A stretch of 64,000 bases of DNA from NCBI GenBank assembly GCA_017607445.1, contig JAEVHH010000001.1, forward strand, positions 372,001 to 436,000. The letters run 5' to 3'. The notes beneath the pieces were generated by a model. It did not search any database. It saw only the letters and a list, made by a program, of their open reading frames with translations, and was not told the origin of the DNA. The translations under genes and the position numbers were made by a program. This stretch comes from Histoplasma ohiense (Eukaryota; Ascomycota; Eurotiomycetes; Onygenales; Ajellomycetaceae). Positions 35,701-48,900 of this stretch are shown piece by piece. Numbering within the stretch: position 1 is the stretch's first letter; the number at the start of each line of letters is the position of its first letter.

Positions 35701-36110
35701 TTGAGTCTTTGTACAAAATGAAGAATCTGAGAAGTTTCAATCAAGATGATTTGAGCTGTACAAAATCCTCAAATCACATTCTCTTGAAATGTATGCTTTG
35801 GAAGAATCAGAGGGATGGATTCTATACAATCTTATAAATAGCTCTTATCTTGTAGAGATGAAGACAGAGAATCTCAATGAGCTGTGGTCATCTGCAGCAC
35901 TATCATCAGCATTGAAGAAAAGAGAGCTTACAATAGAAAAGCTCAGAGAAGTTAGAGAAATCATCAATGCTTACAAATCAGATGATATCACTTACTCAAA
36001 TCTCTTGACAATAATCAAAAAAGAATGGAAGGAAATGGAAAAGATGAGCATACAGCACACTCTGATAAGTGATGAGACTGTTGCTGACTGTACAATATTG
36101 TAATGTAGAC
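32761..36110 (+). pseudogene. Element G pol (reverse transcriptase, RNase H, integrase)
   Basis: The reverse transcriptase runs from about 33220 (ELLKRGLIQSFFSTWSFPVLFTKK; CIDYxALNKLTVKN) to about 34050. The active site reads YLDNILIFSN (YLDD in the family), so the second Asp is lost. RNase H follows with VGCSLLQVEEDDKLHSVAY. The integrase lies at about 34900-35600 with ILTDNSANLVEEAV and HHTTTLYHSHTNEKVKHLN. A tail frame at 35789-36103 contains GWILYNLINSSYLVEM. Stops are mostly TGA. Confidence 0.8.
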
Positions 36111-37588
36111 AGCAGGCACAATGTGGTCAGAGATGAACTAGAGATGATCAATCAGCACATAGATTGAGTTGCAAGAAACAAAGAGATTCAGAAGAGGATT
36201 CAACTGTCTACACTAACTCAATTGTAAAGATCTCAGAGAATGAACTGTCAGAAATGTCAGTGAACATATTGAATCAAGCTATTCCAGCATCTGAAAATGC
36301 TCAGAGGTCAGATGAGGTTAGTTTCAATGAGCTATTCACTGTAGTTGTCTGAGCTTACAAAGAGGGACAGTATAATACACAGAGGCAGAAGACTCTCATT
36401 GAAAAACATGAGATCTACCACATCTAGTTGTCAAGTGTAGAACTGATAAAAGATTGTGTAAGATTAACAACTAAAAGAGAAAGAGAAAAAGAAAGTCAGA
36501 AAAACAATCTATTTGCATGCAGCTCTAATGACTGCTGCAGAGACTTTGCTCAATTTCTAAAAATACAGAGAAATTGAAGCACAAAGGAAAAGATGCACAC
36601 CAATGAAATGCTCAAATCAACACCTTGAAAACTATTCATATGCAATAGAAGAAAGACTAAAAATCAGTCTGCATCAAGAACTTCAGAATCTCAAGATGTA
36701 TATGTAGAAGTGCAGTGCATGTCTCCATCTCACACAGAACCTGACACACCAATTCAATATCTTCAATAGAGAGATTCACAGAAAGCTCAACAAAACAATG
36801 AATATGCATACATGAAGAAAAATCAATCAGAAGAGAGAGGGATGAGAAAGAAGTGAACAGAGCAGTTGAGCAGATGCCTGAGCTTCTACAAAAACAGATA
36901 GTGAACATTTACTCAACAGAAGTCAAAGAAAGGGAAGAAAGAAAGAGAGCAGAGATAGATGTATACAGAGTGATATCAGAAGTAACTGTAGAACATTAAC
37001 AGCCATCACAATGAGAAGAAAGAAGTATATACTTATCAAAGAAACAGAAACTCTTCTTGAAGCTTCAGAGACAGTTGCAGCAGAGATGAGAGCAGTCAGC
37101 AGAACAGTCATATACAGAAGACAGAATACAAAATTAAAATGACTCTTTGCCTCTCACACAACCCACACAAGAAACAGATATATACTCACTCTGAGTATAA
37201 AAAAGCATCATATTGCTGTTCAGACTACTCTGCACATGTATTTCTTTCCTACAAATAACCAATTCAGAAGTCATACATCAACAAAGAGGATGATGACACT
37301 CATTCAATAGACTGAAGACATACAAAAACAGAGAGATGATATAAAAAGTGATGTAAACAAACATGATATGAGGGTCTTCATCAATTATAATCTCAACAAT
37401 GCAGAGACTCTGTACAATTTCATCTATAAAAGTTAGAGTAAAAAATCATAGAAAAGAGACAAGAAGGGGTATAACATACACTCAGCACAATCAGTACAAA
37501 CAACAGCAGAATTCAGAGAATGCATCAGATTACTAAAAGTCTCATACTTACTTCAAGCAAAAGACACAACAGATGAATAACTGACAAA

Positions 37589-38200
37589 TCAGATTGTGTT
37601 GTACAATACTTGCATATGAAATTGCATTTTGATGGAGGCAGTGGAAGTGGAAGAGAAGTGAGAAGGATAGAGAGAAGAGCTGTGAAAGATGCACAGAGCC
37701 TCTAAAAGATTGAGTGAGAGGAAGAAATCAGTGTAGAAAGAGAGAGAGAGATTGATAGAAGTGAGAGAGATGAAATCAGAAGCAGAGAAAACAGAGACAC
37801 AGATGAAAGCAGAGAAGACAGCAGCAGAGAACAATACAGAGACATTCATCATCTCATCATCATCACAAACACTGCCATCACTGCTCATGTTCTCATCAAC
37901 CACTTTGCTTACATTCTGATTGTTGACAGAAGTAGCCACATTGTCATTGTCTACCCCCACAACATTGTCATAAGCAATCTCCTCAATAGAAGCAAGATCA
38001 CACATGGAAGAGGCATCAGAAGAGAAGAGAGAATGATCACAAGTAAGACAGACACTCTGATGATGAGGAGTAGAAACTAATGACAATTAGCAATCATGAA
38101 ACCATCAGATTAGCTTTCAACAAGGTTTGATCAACAAGAACTTACCAATAGATTGCATGATGTGATCAGAATGATGAGAGACACAGCAATCAGAGGCCAT
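37589..38200 (-). pseudogene. Element G candidate antisense spliced ORF
   Basis: Just inside the 3' LTR, on the strand opposite gag-pol. Exon 1 is 38200-38146 (MASDCCVSHHSDHIMQSI). An intron of 69 bases follows with GTAAGT donor, TGCTAAT branch-like site and CATTAG acceptor. Exon 2 is 38076-37589. Spliced length is 543 bases, 180 residues, with no internal stop. The N-terminal third is Cys/His-rich (CLTCDHSLF). The last third may be spurious, because the plus strand there reads as a charged coiled coil with Trp codons turned to stops. Its position parallels the antisense genes of families F and A. Confidence 0.45.
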
Positions 38201-38484
38201 ATCACAGAATAAGAGGGCTAGACATTTGATAGAAGAGGATAGATGTGTAGAACAATTGAAACAGAGTAAGAGAGATTGAGTGAAGAGGATACAAGAAAGT
38301 GAATGAGAGGGGATAGTTGTGAATATAGCATTGTTAGTGATGAATCAGTGTTGTTGTGATAGAGACTCTTGTGTGTGCAAAGTGAGCACCTTACCTATTG
38401 TGGAATAGCACATCACAAAAGCAGGCGTGCACAGCATAACACTATTTCCATCACAAGAGTGTAGATGGATTTGGTAGGGGAGGA

Positions 38485-38630
38485 TGTGGTAATTTCAGCT
38501 TATTATTCTTTCATGGTGTACACCACCCTCTATTATCAAGGATGGCATACGCTACCGCACTAGTTAATTCGTATAAGAAGAGCTGCAAAGCTTAGAAGCT
38601 TTGAACAGCTCAAGCAACCTTTGAACTACA
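38485..38630 (+). repeat. 3' LTR of element G
   Basis: 146 bases, TGTGGTAATTTC to TTTGAACTACA, directly after the polypurine tract. It keeps more CG sites (GCATACGCTACCGC) than the 5' copy, where the corresponding sites read TATATACTATCAC. Confidence 0.85.
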
Positions 38631-39776
38631 ATATTAACAAAATCATTATATAGATAGCAGTCAAATTCAGTGTTGCAAGAATTTTATTTGCTCAGATTTT
38701 CAACAGCAATCAACAAATGCAAATCCTTAATCAATAAATATTAGTAATAGATTAATATCAATATCTCAGTGAGTATTATAAAAAACAAAGTTACTAATCA
38801 AAAAATCATACTTTATTGACTCTTCAATTTGTGTATTATTCTGTTCATATTGTCAATAGTTGTCATTGTAGTATGTCTGAGCTATATCAATATAGATTTG
38901 TTGTTCTTCCACTGTTCAATCTCTGAAAGTATATGCATTGATTTGATGAGAGGGATTAAGTACAGTAGTAACAGCATAATAATCAGCAAATGATTGATTA
39001 ATTCTTATATAATACTCTGCAAATTTGTCTCAAGCTCTTTCAATTGCTGCAGAAATAACTCTATTTCAGAATTACTCTTCTCATATATAAATCATCTGAG
39101 TTTTCAAATGAGTAAATAAACTGTTGTATATTTATCAAGAAGCTTGTATCATTGATGTTACTGTGATAGACACAGTCTTTATTGTTTTGTAAAAGATAAA
39201 CAACAGTTCAACAACATATTTTAACTGTGCTCACTCTGTATCAGAAAGTTTCAGAGTATGAATCTTCTCTTACTCAGAATTCTAAACTCAATGATTCACA
39301 GCATCTTTTAGTTGAAGTGTTTGAACTGTCATCTTATAGATAGAACTTCACTGTATTCAAATATCTTGTATCATATTAAAAGAAGAAACTGAGCTGTGTG
39401 TGGCTTGAATATTGTGGAATTATTATTGTTGTTTGAGAGAAGTACTGATTGCATTGGCAATGTGACAAATCTAAAAAAGATAATGAGATAGTTAGCAAAT
39501 TGATCAATTTTCACTGAAGTATTATCAAATATCATTATCTTGCAAAGGATTGACAAGAATGTGATGTGAGTAACAATTTCAACATCATTCTCATCAAAAC
39601 AACTGATCAGTTCTGTGTTTTCAGATTCAATATCCAGATCTTTAATCAATGCTTGAACAACAAGCTGAATAATATGTGCAATACAGAGAATATATCCACA
39701 TTTATCATTTCATCTATACAATATCAGTTTTTGTTTCAGACTCTGCATCATGATCAAGTTGTTTACTGCATTGTCT
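38631..39776 (-). pseudogene. hAT transposase, central part
   Basis: Read on the minus strand with TGA taken as a mutated codon, the order is: ITDNAVNNLIMM (catalytic Asp motif, as in TADNAxNN of hAT), CIAHIIQLVVQALIK (the conserved C/H block), LSDTEWAQLKYVVELLFIFY and TVTSMIQASWWIY (core), ERAWDKFAEYY, then YAVTTVLNPSHQINAY. The last matches the YAAAVxLNPxYK motif ahead of the dimerisation domain. The gene is broken by G at 38630 and by the LINE-alpha tail at 39777. It probably encoded the transposase that moved the short hAT copies, since the terminal repeats agree. Confidence 0.85.
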
Positions 39777-40232
39777 GTTATTATTATTATTCTTCTATTA
39801 TAGATGTATGCAGTCAGTGACTATGACATCTACCTGAAATATTTCAGGATTTTTCAACTTAAGAATAAGCTAATATACAAAGTCAATTTAATACATGCAA
39901 TAGCAGAATTCCAGCCCAGAATCAAACAACTATTCAAATGATTCAATATAAGAAAGAATGTCAAAAGAATGACAACAGATCAGTACATTCAATTTAAAAC
40001 AAATAAAATAAAAATTATAACAAAACAGCAGCTATTAAAAGAAAAGAAAAAAAAAATCATTCACAAATCAAACTTCTCAAAACAAAATAAAATCAAAATA
40101 ATCAAAATGAAACAAATTTCAAAGTAACAAAATAAAAATAAAAACAAAAACAAAAATTAAAGCAAATATATAGAAACAAAAGAAAAAGGAAAAAAATTGA
40201 GTTTATTATCAGATCAAGCTATTCAATTGAAA

Positions 40233-43185
40233 TCATGTTGCAATATTTGATTCTTTCAAATATTTCATCAAGAATTCATTTTCAGTTTTTGTATTGAACA
40301 AAAGTTTTAAATTTAACTGTCTCAATTCAAACTTCTCTCTCAATCTCAATCTTAACTCTGTATACTTTGTACAAAGTAAAAGAAGATGCTCTGGGTTTTC
40401 ATATAACTGACAATCTGAATATAAGTCATCTAAATCATTTCTAATTTTTGTTAAATATGATTTAAAATAACCATGTCCAAGCTTTAACTGCATTATTGTA
40501 GTAAAAAGTTTCTTTTTACATTTTATTGAGCAAGTTTTCCATTTTGGCTTAGTTTCAAACCTGGAATAATGTACACTCTTTCTTTGTAAAAACCAGATAT
40601 CTTGTCATTTTTGCAAACATGATTCTCTTATTTTTCTCTAAATAAAAGTTTATGTTACAATTTTTTGAAAGCTGACTTCTAATTCAGTTGCTTTTTTTGC
40701 AGCTTCATCAGCCATTTCATTGCCATATATACCCATGTGAGCAGGCACTCAGTGAAGATGAATAGAACAATTGAATGACATTTTTCTTTGAATATTTTGA
40801 AGACTTTTCAAAATCAGCTCTAGTATTGACTGTCCACTGCTGATTTTATTACTTTGAAGTCTTTTAAGCCCAGCTTGACTATCAGAGAATATCCAAATAT
40901 GCTCAAATTTTTTCCATTGTTCAATCTTCATTTCAATCAATTTGAAAGCTCTTGAAATTGCAAATAATTCAGCATTAAAAACTTCTGACTCTTTTCCAAT
41001 TTGCCAAGAATCAAGAATATAGTTTTTACCATTTTCTGAATATGCTATTCCAGCTCCAAGATTGCCTGTTTTCTCACATTTTGAGTCATCAGTGTAGATA
41101 AGAATTGCTTTGTTTCTCATTTGTTTTAGAAGATTTAGATGTTGTTCAGTCTGATCTTCTTTTGAAAGTTGACTAATATTTAAATCAATAAGACTGGCAA
41201 GATCTTTCTTTCAAGTAGAGAGATTTTCAAAGACCACTTTCTCCACATTTAAACTAGAGAAATTGTCTTTAATCATGAAGCAAATTCTAAATAACTGAGA
41301 TGGTATCTTCTTTCTTTGCACAGATGTTGAATTATCAGATGAATTTATTTCATTTCAATCAAGATAAGACTCTCAATTCAGATCTACTTCAGTTGATTCA
41401 TTTGAAAAAGAACTTGAGACTCTTTTTCTAATTGAATGATTGGAATATAACTTCATAATTCTGAGAGCATAATTCATACAGATTTTATCAAATCTCACTT
41501 GTGGTGGTGATAGAGAGGCTTCAATCTCTATGGCTTTAATTGAAGAGGTTTTAAATACTCTCAAGATTTTTCTTAAAGCTGAATTTTGAAGCTTTTGAAA
41601 TCTCTCTACAAAACTCTTTTGATTTTTCCACCATATTTGAACTGCAAAGTCTGAAACAGAGGTTATACAAGCAATATATAATTGTCTCATTGCTTGAAAA
41701 GACAAGCCTCTTTCAGTATTTGAAAGTCTTAAAATACTGTTTAAGATTCTTTCAGCACTTGCAACTTTGATCTGAATATGATATTTAAAATTTAACTGAG
41801 AATCTAACCAGACATCAAGCCATCTAACTGAATTTTTTGGTTTAACTGAATGATTTAAAAGCTTAACTTCACTATTTTTATCTCTGAAGTTTGGATAGAA
41901 GTGAATTAACTCAGTTATATTCATATCAAATATAATATTTTTTGATTTTGCTTTTTCAATCATTTCAGTTGCTGCTTGCTCAATCAAATTGCAGTTATTT
42001 ACAATTGATTCTGAGCTTACAACTAGACCCAAATCATCCACATAGCTTGGAGTTCTCATCATAATTGCCATTTGTCTATCAATAAATAGAAACTTGATAA
42101 ATATAGCAAATAAAATGGGTGAGACTGGGGAACTCTGAGGAACTTCTATCTCAATATCTGTTATATCTTGTCTCATTCCATCAAAAAGCAACTGGATAGT
42201 TCTTTTTGACATGAAACAGATAACTCATTTAATGAGAGACTTTGGCATTCTCAGTTCTATCAAAGTTTTGATCATTTGAGAAAGTGAAACACAATCAAAT
42301 GCACCTTTTATATCAATAAACATTGCAATTGTAACCATTTTTTCATTCTTTGCAAGTTGAATATCATGAACTACAGAGAGAACTGCATCAATTGCTGAGT
42401 TTTGCTTTCTACTTTTCATCTGATCATCATATAATAAATCAGTAGTAGTAGATAGAAAAGACAATCTAGTTGCAATTATCTTTTCCAGAATTTTTCCCAG
42501 ACAATTCAGCAGAGATATCACTCTATAAGATTTAGGAATAGTTGGTTTTCTATTGGGTTTTGACAGAATAACTCCAACAGCATGTCTCCAGCACTTAGAA
42601 TGATATCCATATTTCAAAAGATTTGAAAACAATTCAAAGAGCTCATCTTTTAGTACTGAATAAAGCTCTTGAATTATTAAATGATTTATAGTATCAGCTC
42701 CTGCTGCTGTGACCTTTGAAGATGAAAAAATAGCTGTCTTTAATTCATCTTCAGTCAAGTCAGACCATTCCCATTTCTTATCATGTTCATATTCATTATT
42801 TTCTTGCAAAGAACAAATCTCAGTTGAATTATTTGAAGATGGAAACAATATTCTCATAAAAGCTTGACATTTATCTTCAAATGAGCTAGCTATAATTTCC
42901 TCATTCTGAAAATTATAAGTTAATGTTGGTAGCTTAGACATTGTTTTTGACTTTGTATATCTAAAAGCTTTGAAGATCTCTTTTCCCTGAGTATTTTCCA
43001 GAAAGTTATTGCAACAATCAGTCTTTGCCTTTTTAATTGTTGAGAAATAATCATTTCTAATATTCTTTAAATACTCAAATGAAACAAGATCTTCTTTTCA
43101 ATCTTTTTTAACTCTAGCTAAATGTCTTCTTTTATTTGAAATCTCATCATTCCATCAAGGCTTAGAGAATTCAGAGACTCTTTTC
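40233..43185 (-). pseudogene. LINE-alpha C ORF2, reverse transcriptase, RNase H, zinc knuckle
   Basis: Frame 42941-42225 holds fingers and palm (AGADTINHLIIQEL; SYRVISLLNCLGKILEK; IDIKGAFDCVS). Frame 42212-41373 continues with QSSPVSPILFAIFI and the active site SYVDDLGLV. RNase H is at 41120-40600 (IYTDDSKCEKTGNLG; IFSDSQAGLKRL; GNEMADEAAKKA-like). The C-terminal knuckle is at 40493-40233 (YSDCQLYENPEHLLLLC). Few stops separate these blocks. It is the least damaged LINE here, yet not intact. Confidence 0.88.
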
Positions 43186-44363
43186 TAGACTGACTGTGTG
43201 ACCATGCATTGGACTGGGACTAAATATTTCTCCAGTCCCATTATCAAATTTCTTAGTCCTGGTTCCATATAGTGTTTATTAAATTAGTCACTTTACACTG
43301 TTTATATTATAAATCTAGTTCCAGGTCATGTTCTTCTTATAAATTACTGATTCTGGTCCCATTTGGTCCCATTTTGTTAAAATGGGACCAAATGGGACCA
43401 TGATTTACCCTATATAGATGATATAATGCTATGAGCGTTACCAAAAATCATTACCTATCAAAAGAAGTTTAGTGTATTTATGCTCTAGTTCTATTTTGAA
43501 CTAGTAATGATAGTGATAGATAGATTCGCCGCGGTAGATAGATTGGCAGCGATAGATTAGCAGCGATAGATTAGCAGCGATAGATTAGCAGCGATAGATT
43601 AGCAGCGATAGATAGATTGGCAGTGATAGATAGGTTGGCAGCGATAGATTAGCAGTGATAGATAGCTTAGTAGTGAGGGATAGCTTAGCAGCGAGGGATA
43701 GCTTAGCAGTGAGGGATAGCTTAGCAGCGAGAGATAGCTTAGCAGTGAGGGATAGCTTAGCAGCGAGGGATAGATTGACAGCAGCGATAGATTAGCAGCA
43801 ATAGATAGATTGGCAGTGGTAGATAAATTGGCAGCGATAGATAGGTTGGCAGCGATAGCTTAGCAGCGAGGGATAGCTTGCAGCAATAGAGAGGTTGGCA
43901 GCGATAGCTTAGCAGCGAGGGATAGCTTGCAGCAATACCTAGGTAGATAGGTTGGCAGCGGCGATAGCTTAGCAGCGAGGGATAGCTTAGCAGCGGCGAT
44001 AGATTAGCAGCAGTAGATAGATTGGCAGGGGCAAATTGGTTGACAGCACTAGATAGAGGTGATATCTCCACCAATCATATCATCAGATTGATATCTAAGA
44101 TATGTATTATATAATCATCAGAATGGGACCAAACCTCAGTCAAAATCATAGTCAGTCCCAGATCATGTTCTTATTTTTGATAGTCAGTCACTTTACATGA
44201 AATATCAAGATTTATTAGTCTCATTTCACTCATGTTCTAATAATTCTAGTCACTTTACACTCCCATTCTGATTCTGGTCCCACTGAAAATCACACCAAGA
44301 AATGGACTGGGATCAAACCAAACCAAACCAAACATGAAATTCATGGTCCCACCAGCCAGCCTA
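43186..44363 (+). mobile_element. Non-autonomous hAT element, 1178 bases, complete
   Basis: TAGACTGACTG.. and ..CAGCCAGCCTA ends, perfect 8-base duplication CTCTTTTC (43178-43185; 44364-44371). Same plan as 23706-25227, with the perfect hairpin at 43354-43400 and a shorter array. Inserted in LINE-alpha C between the endonuclease and reverse-transcriptase domains. Confidence 0.92.
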
Positions 44364-44371
44364 CTCTTTTC

Positions 44372-45333
44372 AATGGAATATATTTCTTTATACTTGAAAG
44401 AATAATCTCAGTGATTAAATTTGCTCTGTCTTCAAGTATTTTATCTGTAAAATTTGTATCTGATTTTCAATAAAGAGTTTCTCTATTCTCTAATTTCAAC
44501 TTTTCAATCATTCTTTTCACTTCTGTCCACTGAGCTTTTTCAAAGTTGTATTGATTTGAATATAATGGGTTTTGAACTGTTTGGTTACTATCCAATTCCA
44601 TATCAACTTGAATTATCTCATGTTCAGTGGCAGCATCATTTGTTTCATTTGAGTCAACATATCAATTAAAATGTTTATTCTTATATAGATTCTTAGAGAA
44701 AAAACATAGATCTATAATTGATTTCTGTCTCAAATCTGGCTTGTGAAAAGTGGGAATATCTTGCTCATTTATTAACTCTAGTTTGTTTAAAAGTGCTCAT
44801 TCAACTAGTTTTTCAGCTCTAATTGATTGAGTTCTTTCTGAATTCCATCAAGAGTGATGAGCATTGAAATCCCCCATGATTATTGAGTTCTTTTCTGGTT
44901 TCAACTGCATTAAACATCTATCAAATGTTCAAGTTCTATTGTTTTCTCTCAGTGATCTTTCATTGTAGATATTGATTAATTGAATATTTTCAAACTGTTT
45001 TTTCATATCCACAATGTCACCAACAAGAATATCAGAGTCAGATATCAAATCATATCTCAGATTGAATTGAAATCTTGAATTCTTTCTAGCATAAATTGCC
45101 ACTCTAACTCTAATATCTGTTTTCTCTGGTAAAAAACAATAGTATGCTGGATGAGATACACTATACTCTTGATCAGCATCAAGTCTGAGTTCTTGAACAA
45201 GACTGAAGTCTGCCTTTTGCTCATAGCCAACTTTTAAACAGAAATAAAGACATGGATTTGTTCTGTCCACATTATTTTGAATAAATTTGATTTTTGTAGA
45301 GCTTTTAACAATTTTTTGTTGTTTTTCTGACAT
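44372..45333 (-). pseudogene. LINE-alpha C ORF2, endonuclease domain
   Basis: The frame 45333-44929 starts MSEKQQKI and contains KFIQNNVDR, SLVQELRLD, RVRVAIYARKNS and NIYNERS, the pattern of the APE-like endonuclease (N..R, Q-E/P, then NVYN). It continues with stops to 44372, with HSSWNSERTQ-like and FNAHH-like blocks, and then meets the hAT insertion. Beyond the hAT it goes on at 43185. Confidence 0.8.
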
Positions 45334-45650
45334 TACACAAATATTAAGAAGTGTTTCTCTTTATTCAGAGTCAGATAATAGACTGAATCTATTATTCACA
45401 ACTTCAACTGCTATCATATTCTGTATATATGTATCTTTTATCTTTGTTTGAACAGAGGTTCTTGATGACTTCTGTGATCTAATTTTTTGCTTTGCAGAAG
45501 GTTCAGAGATAGCAGATTCAGAGAATTGAGAATTTCTTCTTTTTTATTTATTGCTATCATTTACATTAGTAGAGACTGAGTTATTTGTCTGTACTGATGA
45601 CTTTTCTGATTTGGAAGCAAATACACATTCTTTTGAATTTGCAAAATGGG

Positions 45651-45916
45651 TGTAATGCACTCGTTTATTATTTCTTTATTATCTTCGCTTATTCTTACCT
45701 CTTTCCATTATACTCTCGCTACTGCTATTTCTATATGTATATATATATCGATGTATGTATTTCGCACATCTTCTTTCTCTTTCTTTTCTTCCTTAGTGAT
45801 TAGCTACACTATGTTACAGTACTATACTATATTACTCTACAATATATTACTATTATCTCTGCTATGCTATAAACTATCTTCTACTGTTACTCTTCACACT
45901 GTCACTACACCTCACA
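45651..45916 (+). repeat. 5' LTR of Ty3-A
   Basis: 266 bases. Nearly identical to the 3' LTR; the few differences are mainly C/T, for example CACTCGTTTATT against CACTCATTTATT, which suggests a fairly recent insertion compared with G or F1. Confidence 0.92.
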
Positions 45917-45963
45917 GTTTCTAATCACTCAATCTTTGAGAGATGATCTGTTGAGTAATAGTC

Positions 45964-48900
45964 ATGATCTCTACCCACAGCATCCACTGTACTTGTGCTA
46001 CTGCTGAACTCAAAGCAGCAAACATCATGGAAGAAAACTGTGAAACACACACTTCTGCCACTGAAAGTGTGCAACAAGCATCATCTTTCTCTATGAAATT
46101 AAACTCTGAATATAGTTCAGAAGAGAATATCTCTTCTGAAGATCTCAGTGCAATTGAGACTGAGAAGATAACTGTGATCAGAAGAATCAAAAAATTATAG
46201 ACTGAGAAAGAATTGTGATAACTTCAACAGCAGTGCAACACTTTACTACAAGAATTGAATGAAACAATTTCAGTCATCTGAAATATACTAGAAGTGCATC
46301 CAAACCACAGTAGAGATGCAACTAGTGTGAATGATAACTATGATAACACCACAAATATTCTCAGATCATCAGAAGTCACACTACAAGTACTCAACATTTT
46401 AATGAAAAGCACTGTAACTACTGTCAGTGGAAGATATAGTCAGATACTACTTTGATAATTAGAACTTTGAGATCTCAGCATGAGTGATCACTCTTCTTGA
46501 AGAGATGTGAAAAAGTTCTGAGATCAAAGTATGAAAGAATTTGAAAACTTTGTTACAGCTGCTATCACTTTTCATGTCAGTGATTTTGATTACTACAATG
46601 AACATGATCATCGAAAGATCATTGAAGCCATTACTCATTTCAATGTCAAGATGCAACAACATTAATATCAACATACACATGATATATGAACTTTGCCACC
46701 ATGGGAAGAATTTGTTAGTTGGATGCAATGTCAAGTCACCAATTCAGATAGAAGTTTCCAAGATGTCAATAGACAGTACTGAAAAACAGAGCAACAAGAA
46801 GATCAGACAGTTCAACAATTTGCTTCACACTTACAATCAATTGAAGAGCATCTGTGGCATTCTTATAGCAAATATCATCAGAAATCACACCTCTATATGA
46901 AAGTTCTATCTTCCATTCACTGAGAATTCAACAAATATGCAATCAAATTGGAAGAGTTAAGCTATGATGCCACTCTACATAAACTTGCAATGACAGAATC
47001 GAATCTGTCAGAGAGATGAAAGAAGCTTAAAGAGAAGTCAAATTTCAAAAACTTCACTCAAAGCTTTAACAACAGAAATAATGCTGATAATAGATCACAA
47101 AACAAACACAGATGAAATGACACTACAAAGTTCAATGACTCCATCCAATCAAAATATTGTCATTATTGCAAGTGACCAGAACATATCATTGATTCATGTT
47201 TCAAACAACTCAAAGACAAATTCAAAAACACCAAGTCTAACTCAAAACTCAATACAAAAGACATGAAGAACTCAAAGAACTCAAAAAATGCTTAAGATAC
47301 ATCATTCAGCTTGTAATGACAGTCATAAACACAGAAAATCAATGCAAAAATATCTTAAACTTCACTATCACAGTGAAACTCACTACATCTAAGAGTCTGC
47401 AAAAAGTGCTTGCACTAGTAGACTCTGAATCAGAAGTGAACTGTGTCAATGAATTTTGAGCAAAGAATCACAATCTAGAAACTGCTCACTGCAAAATCAA
47501 AATGATTAAGTCAATTGATGAATGTATAATGTGCTTCTTTGAAGAGTATAACATTGCAACTACTGTCACTGATCACAAGAGTAATGCACAGCAGACATCT
47601 CATTTCTTTCATGCAATGAAGATGAAGAACTACAGTCTTGTATTAGAATTTCCTTGATTAAAACAAACAAATCCTCTTATAGATTGATCAGATGGACAAT
47701 TCTTCTTTAGAAGCTCTGAAGATAAACAACAGTCTCAAATTATTTTGAAACAAGATATTCTATCTGAAGTTCTCACAGAAGCTAGAGTAGAAATGCTTGT
47801 AGTATTATCTACAGAACATTCAAAAGATTCAAAGCATGCTTCACACATATTCTCAGCTGTGTATTTGAACTTGCTGACTGGTCTATCTGATTATATTATG
47901 TCATACACACATATCTTCTCAGAAGAAGCTGCTATAAGTGTGAAAAGATCAGAAGAGATGAAACACTGTATAGATCTTGAGTCTGATACACAATCTTCAT
48001 TTATACTGATATACAATCTCTCTGAAACTGAGTTAGCTGTTCTAAGAGAATATTTAAAAAATGTATTAGATAAAGAGTGGATACAATCATTCAGTAGCTC
48101 AGCTGATGCACTGATTCTCTTTATTCTCAAAAAAAATAATGAACTCTGTCTTTGTGTAGACTATCAAGGGTTAAATTGAATCATCATCAAGAATTGATAC
48201 CCTCTATCTCTAATAAATGAATTACTTGATAGACTTTCAAAAGCCAAGATATTCACTAAGCTGAATCTTTGAGATGCCTATCATCACATACTTATAGCAG
48301 CAAAAGACCATTGAAAGACAGTCTTTAGAACAAGATATGAACATTTTGAATATATAGTTATGTCATTTGAACTAGCTAATGCTTCAGTGACATTTCAAGC
48401 ATACATTAACAATGTCTTGTCTGATTTGTTGAATATATGTTGCATTGTCTATTTGGACGACATTCTCATATTCTCCAATTCAAAGCAGAAACATAAAGTG
48501 CATGTTACTAAGATGCTAGAATATCTTGAGTATGTGAATCTATTTGCAAAACTCTCTAAGTGTGAATTTGAAGTAGACAAGATCTCATTTCTGAGATTTG
48601 TTATAGATACAAATGATGTTGAGATGGAGTCAGACAGAGTCTCCACTATTGTGGAATGATCTACATCTAAATCAATTAAAGAGGTTCAATTCTTCTTGAG
48701 CTTTGTTAATTTCTATTGACAATTTATTAAGTCTTTCTCCTCTATTGCAGCCCCATTATTTGAACTTACAAAAGAGAGTAAGAAGGGGGAAAGAAAAGCC
48801 ACTTTTATATAAATAGAAGATGCTCAAAGTGCTTTTGATGAGCTCAAATCACACTTTATATGTGCTTCTCTATTAGCTCATTTTGACTCAGCTTGATGTA

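Larger units (their letters stand above)
15329..38630 (+). mobile_element. Ty3/gypsy element G (complete, with F1 and LINE-beta nested inside)
   Basis: Two LTRs of 146 bases (15329-15474 and 38485-38630) start TGTGRTAATTTCAGC and end TTTGAACTAYA. A purine-rich tract (GGTAGGGGAGGA) lies directly before the 3' LTR. The flanks share ATAT, a 4-base duplication, and hAT coding sequence resumes across it. Own sequence is 15475-15554, 22698-23463 and 31662-38484, about 8 kb. Gag and pol are on the plus strand but full of TGA stops. The gag frame continues across the LINE-beta insertion (..SENTSIIT | EYIKSDDL..). Confidence 0.85.
14688..39776 (-). mobile_element. Autonomous hAT transposon, 3' half, split by nested insertions
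   Basis: The end at 14688 reads TAGGCTGGCCGGTGGGACC, the hAT terminal repeat seen at the right ends of the short copies. Its subterminal 290 bases match them up to about 14977. Then comes the transposase C-terminus (15027-15328). The gene resumes at 38631 after Ty3 element G and is cut again at 39777 by LINE-alpha C. Its N-terminal half and other end lie beyond the window, so everything from 14688 rightwards sits inside this hAT, provided the outer end exists. Confidence 0.75.

Noticed and set aside
32761..36110. TGA used as a Trp codon in the transposons (alternative code)
   Set aside because: TGA also stands where Arg (CGA) is expected, the host genes use TGG for Trp, and CC/GG loss explains it more simply.
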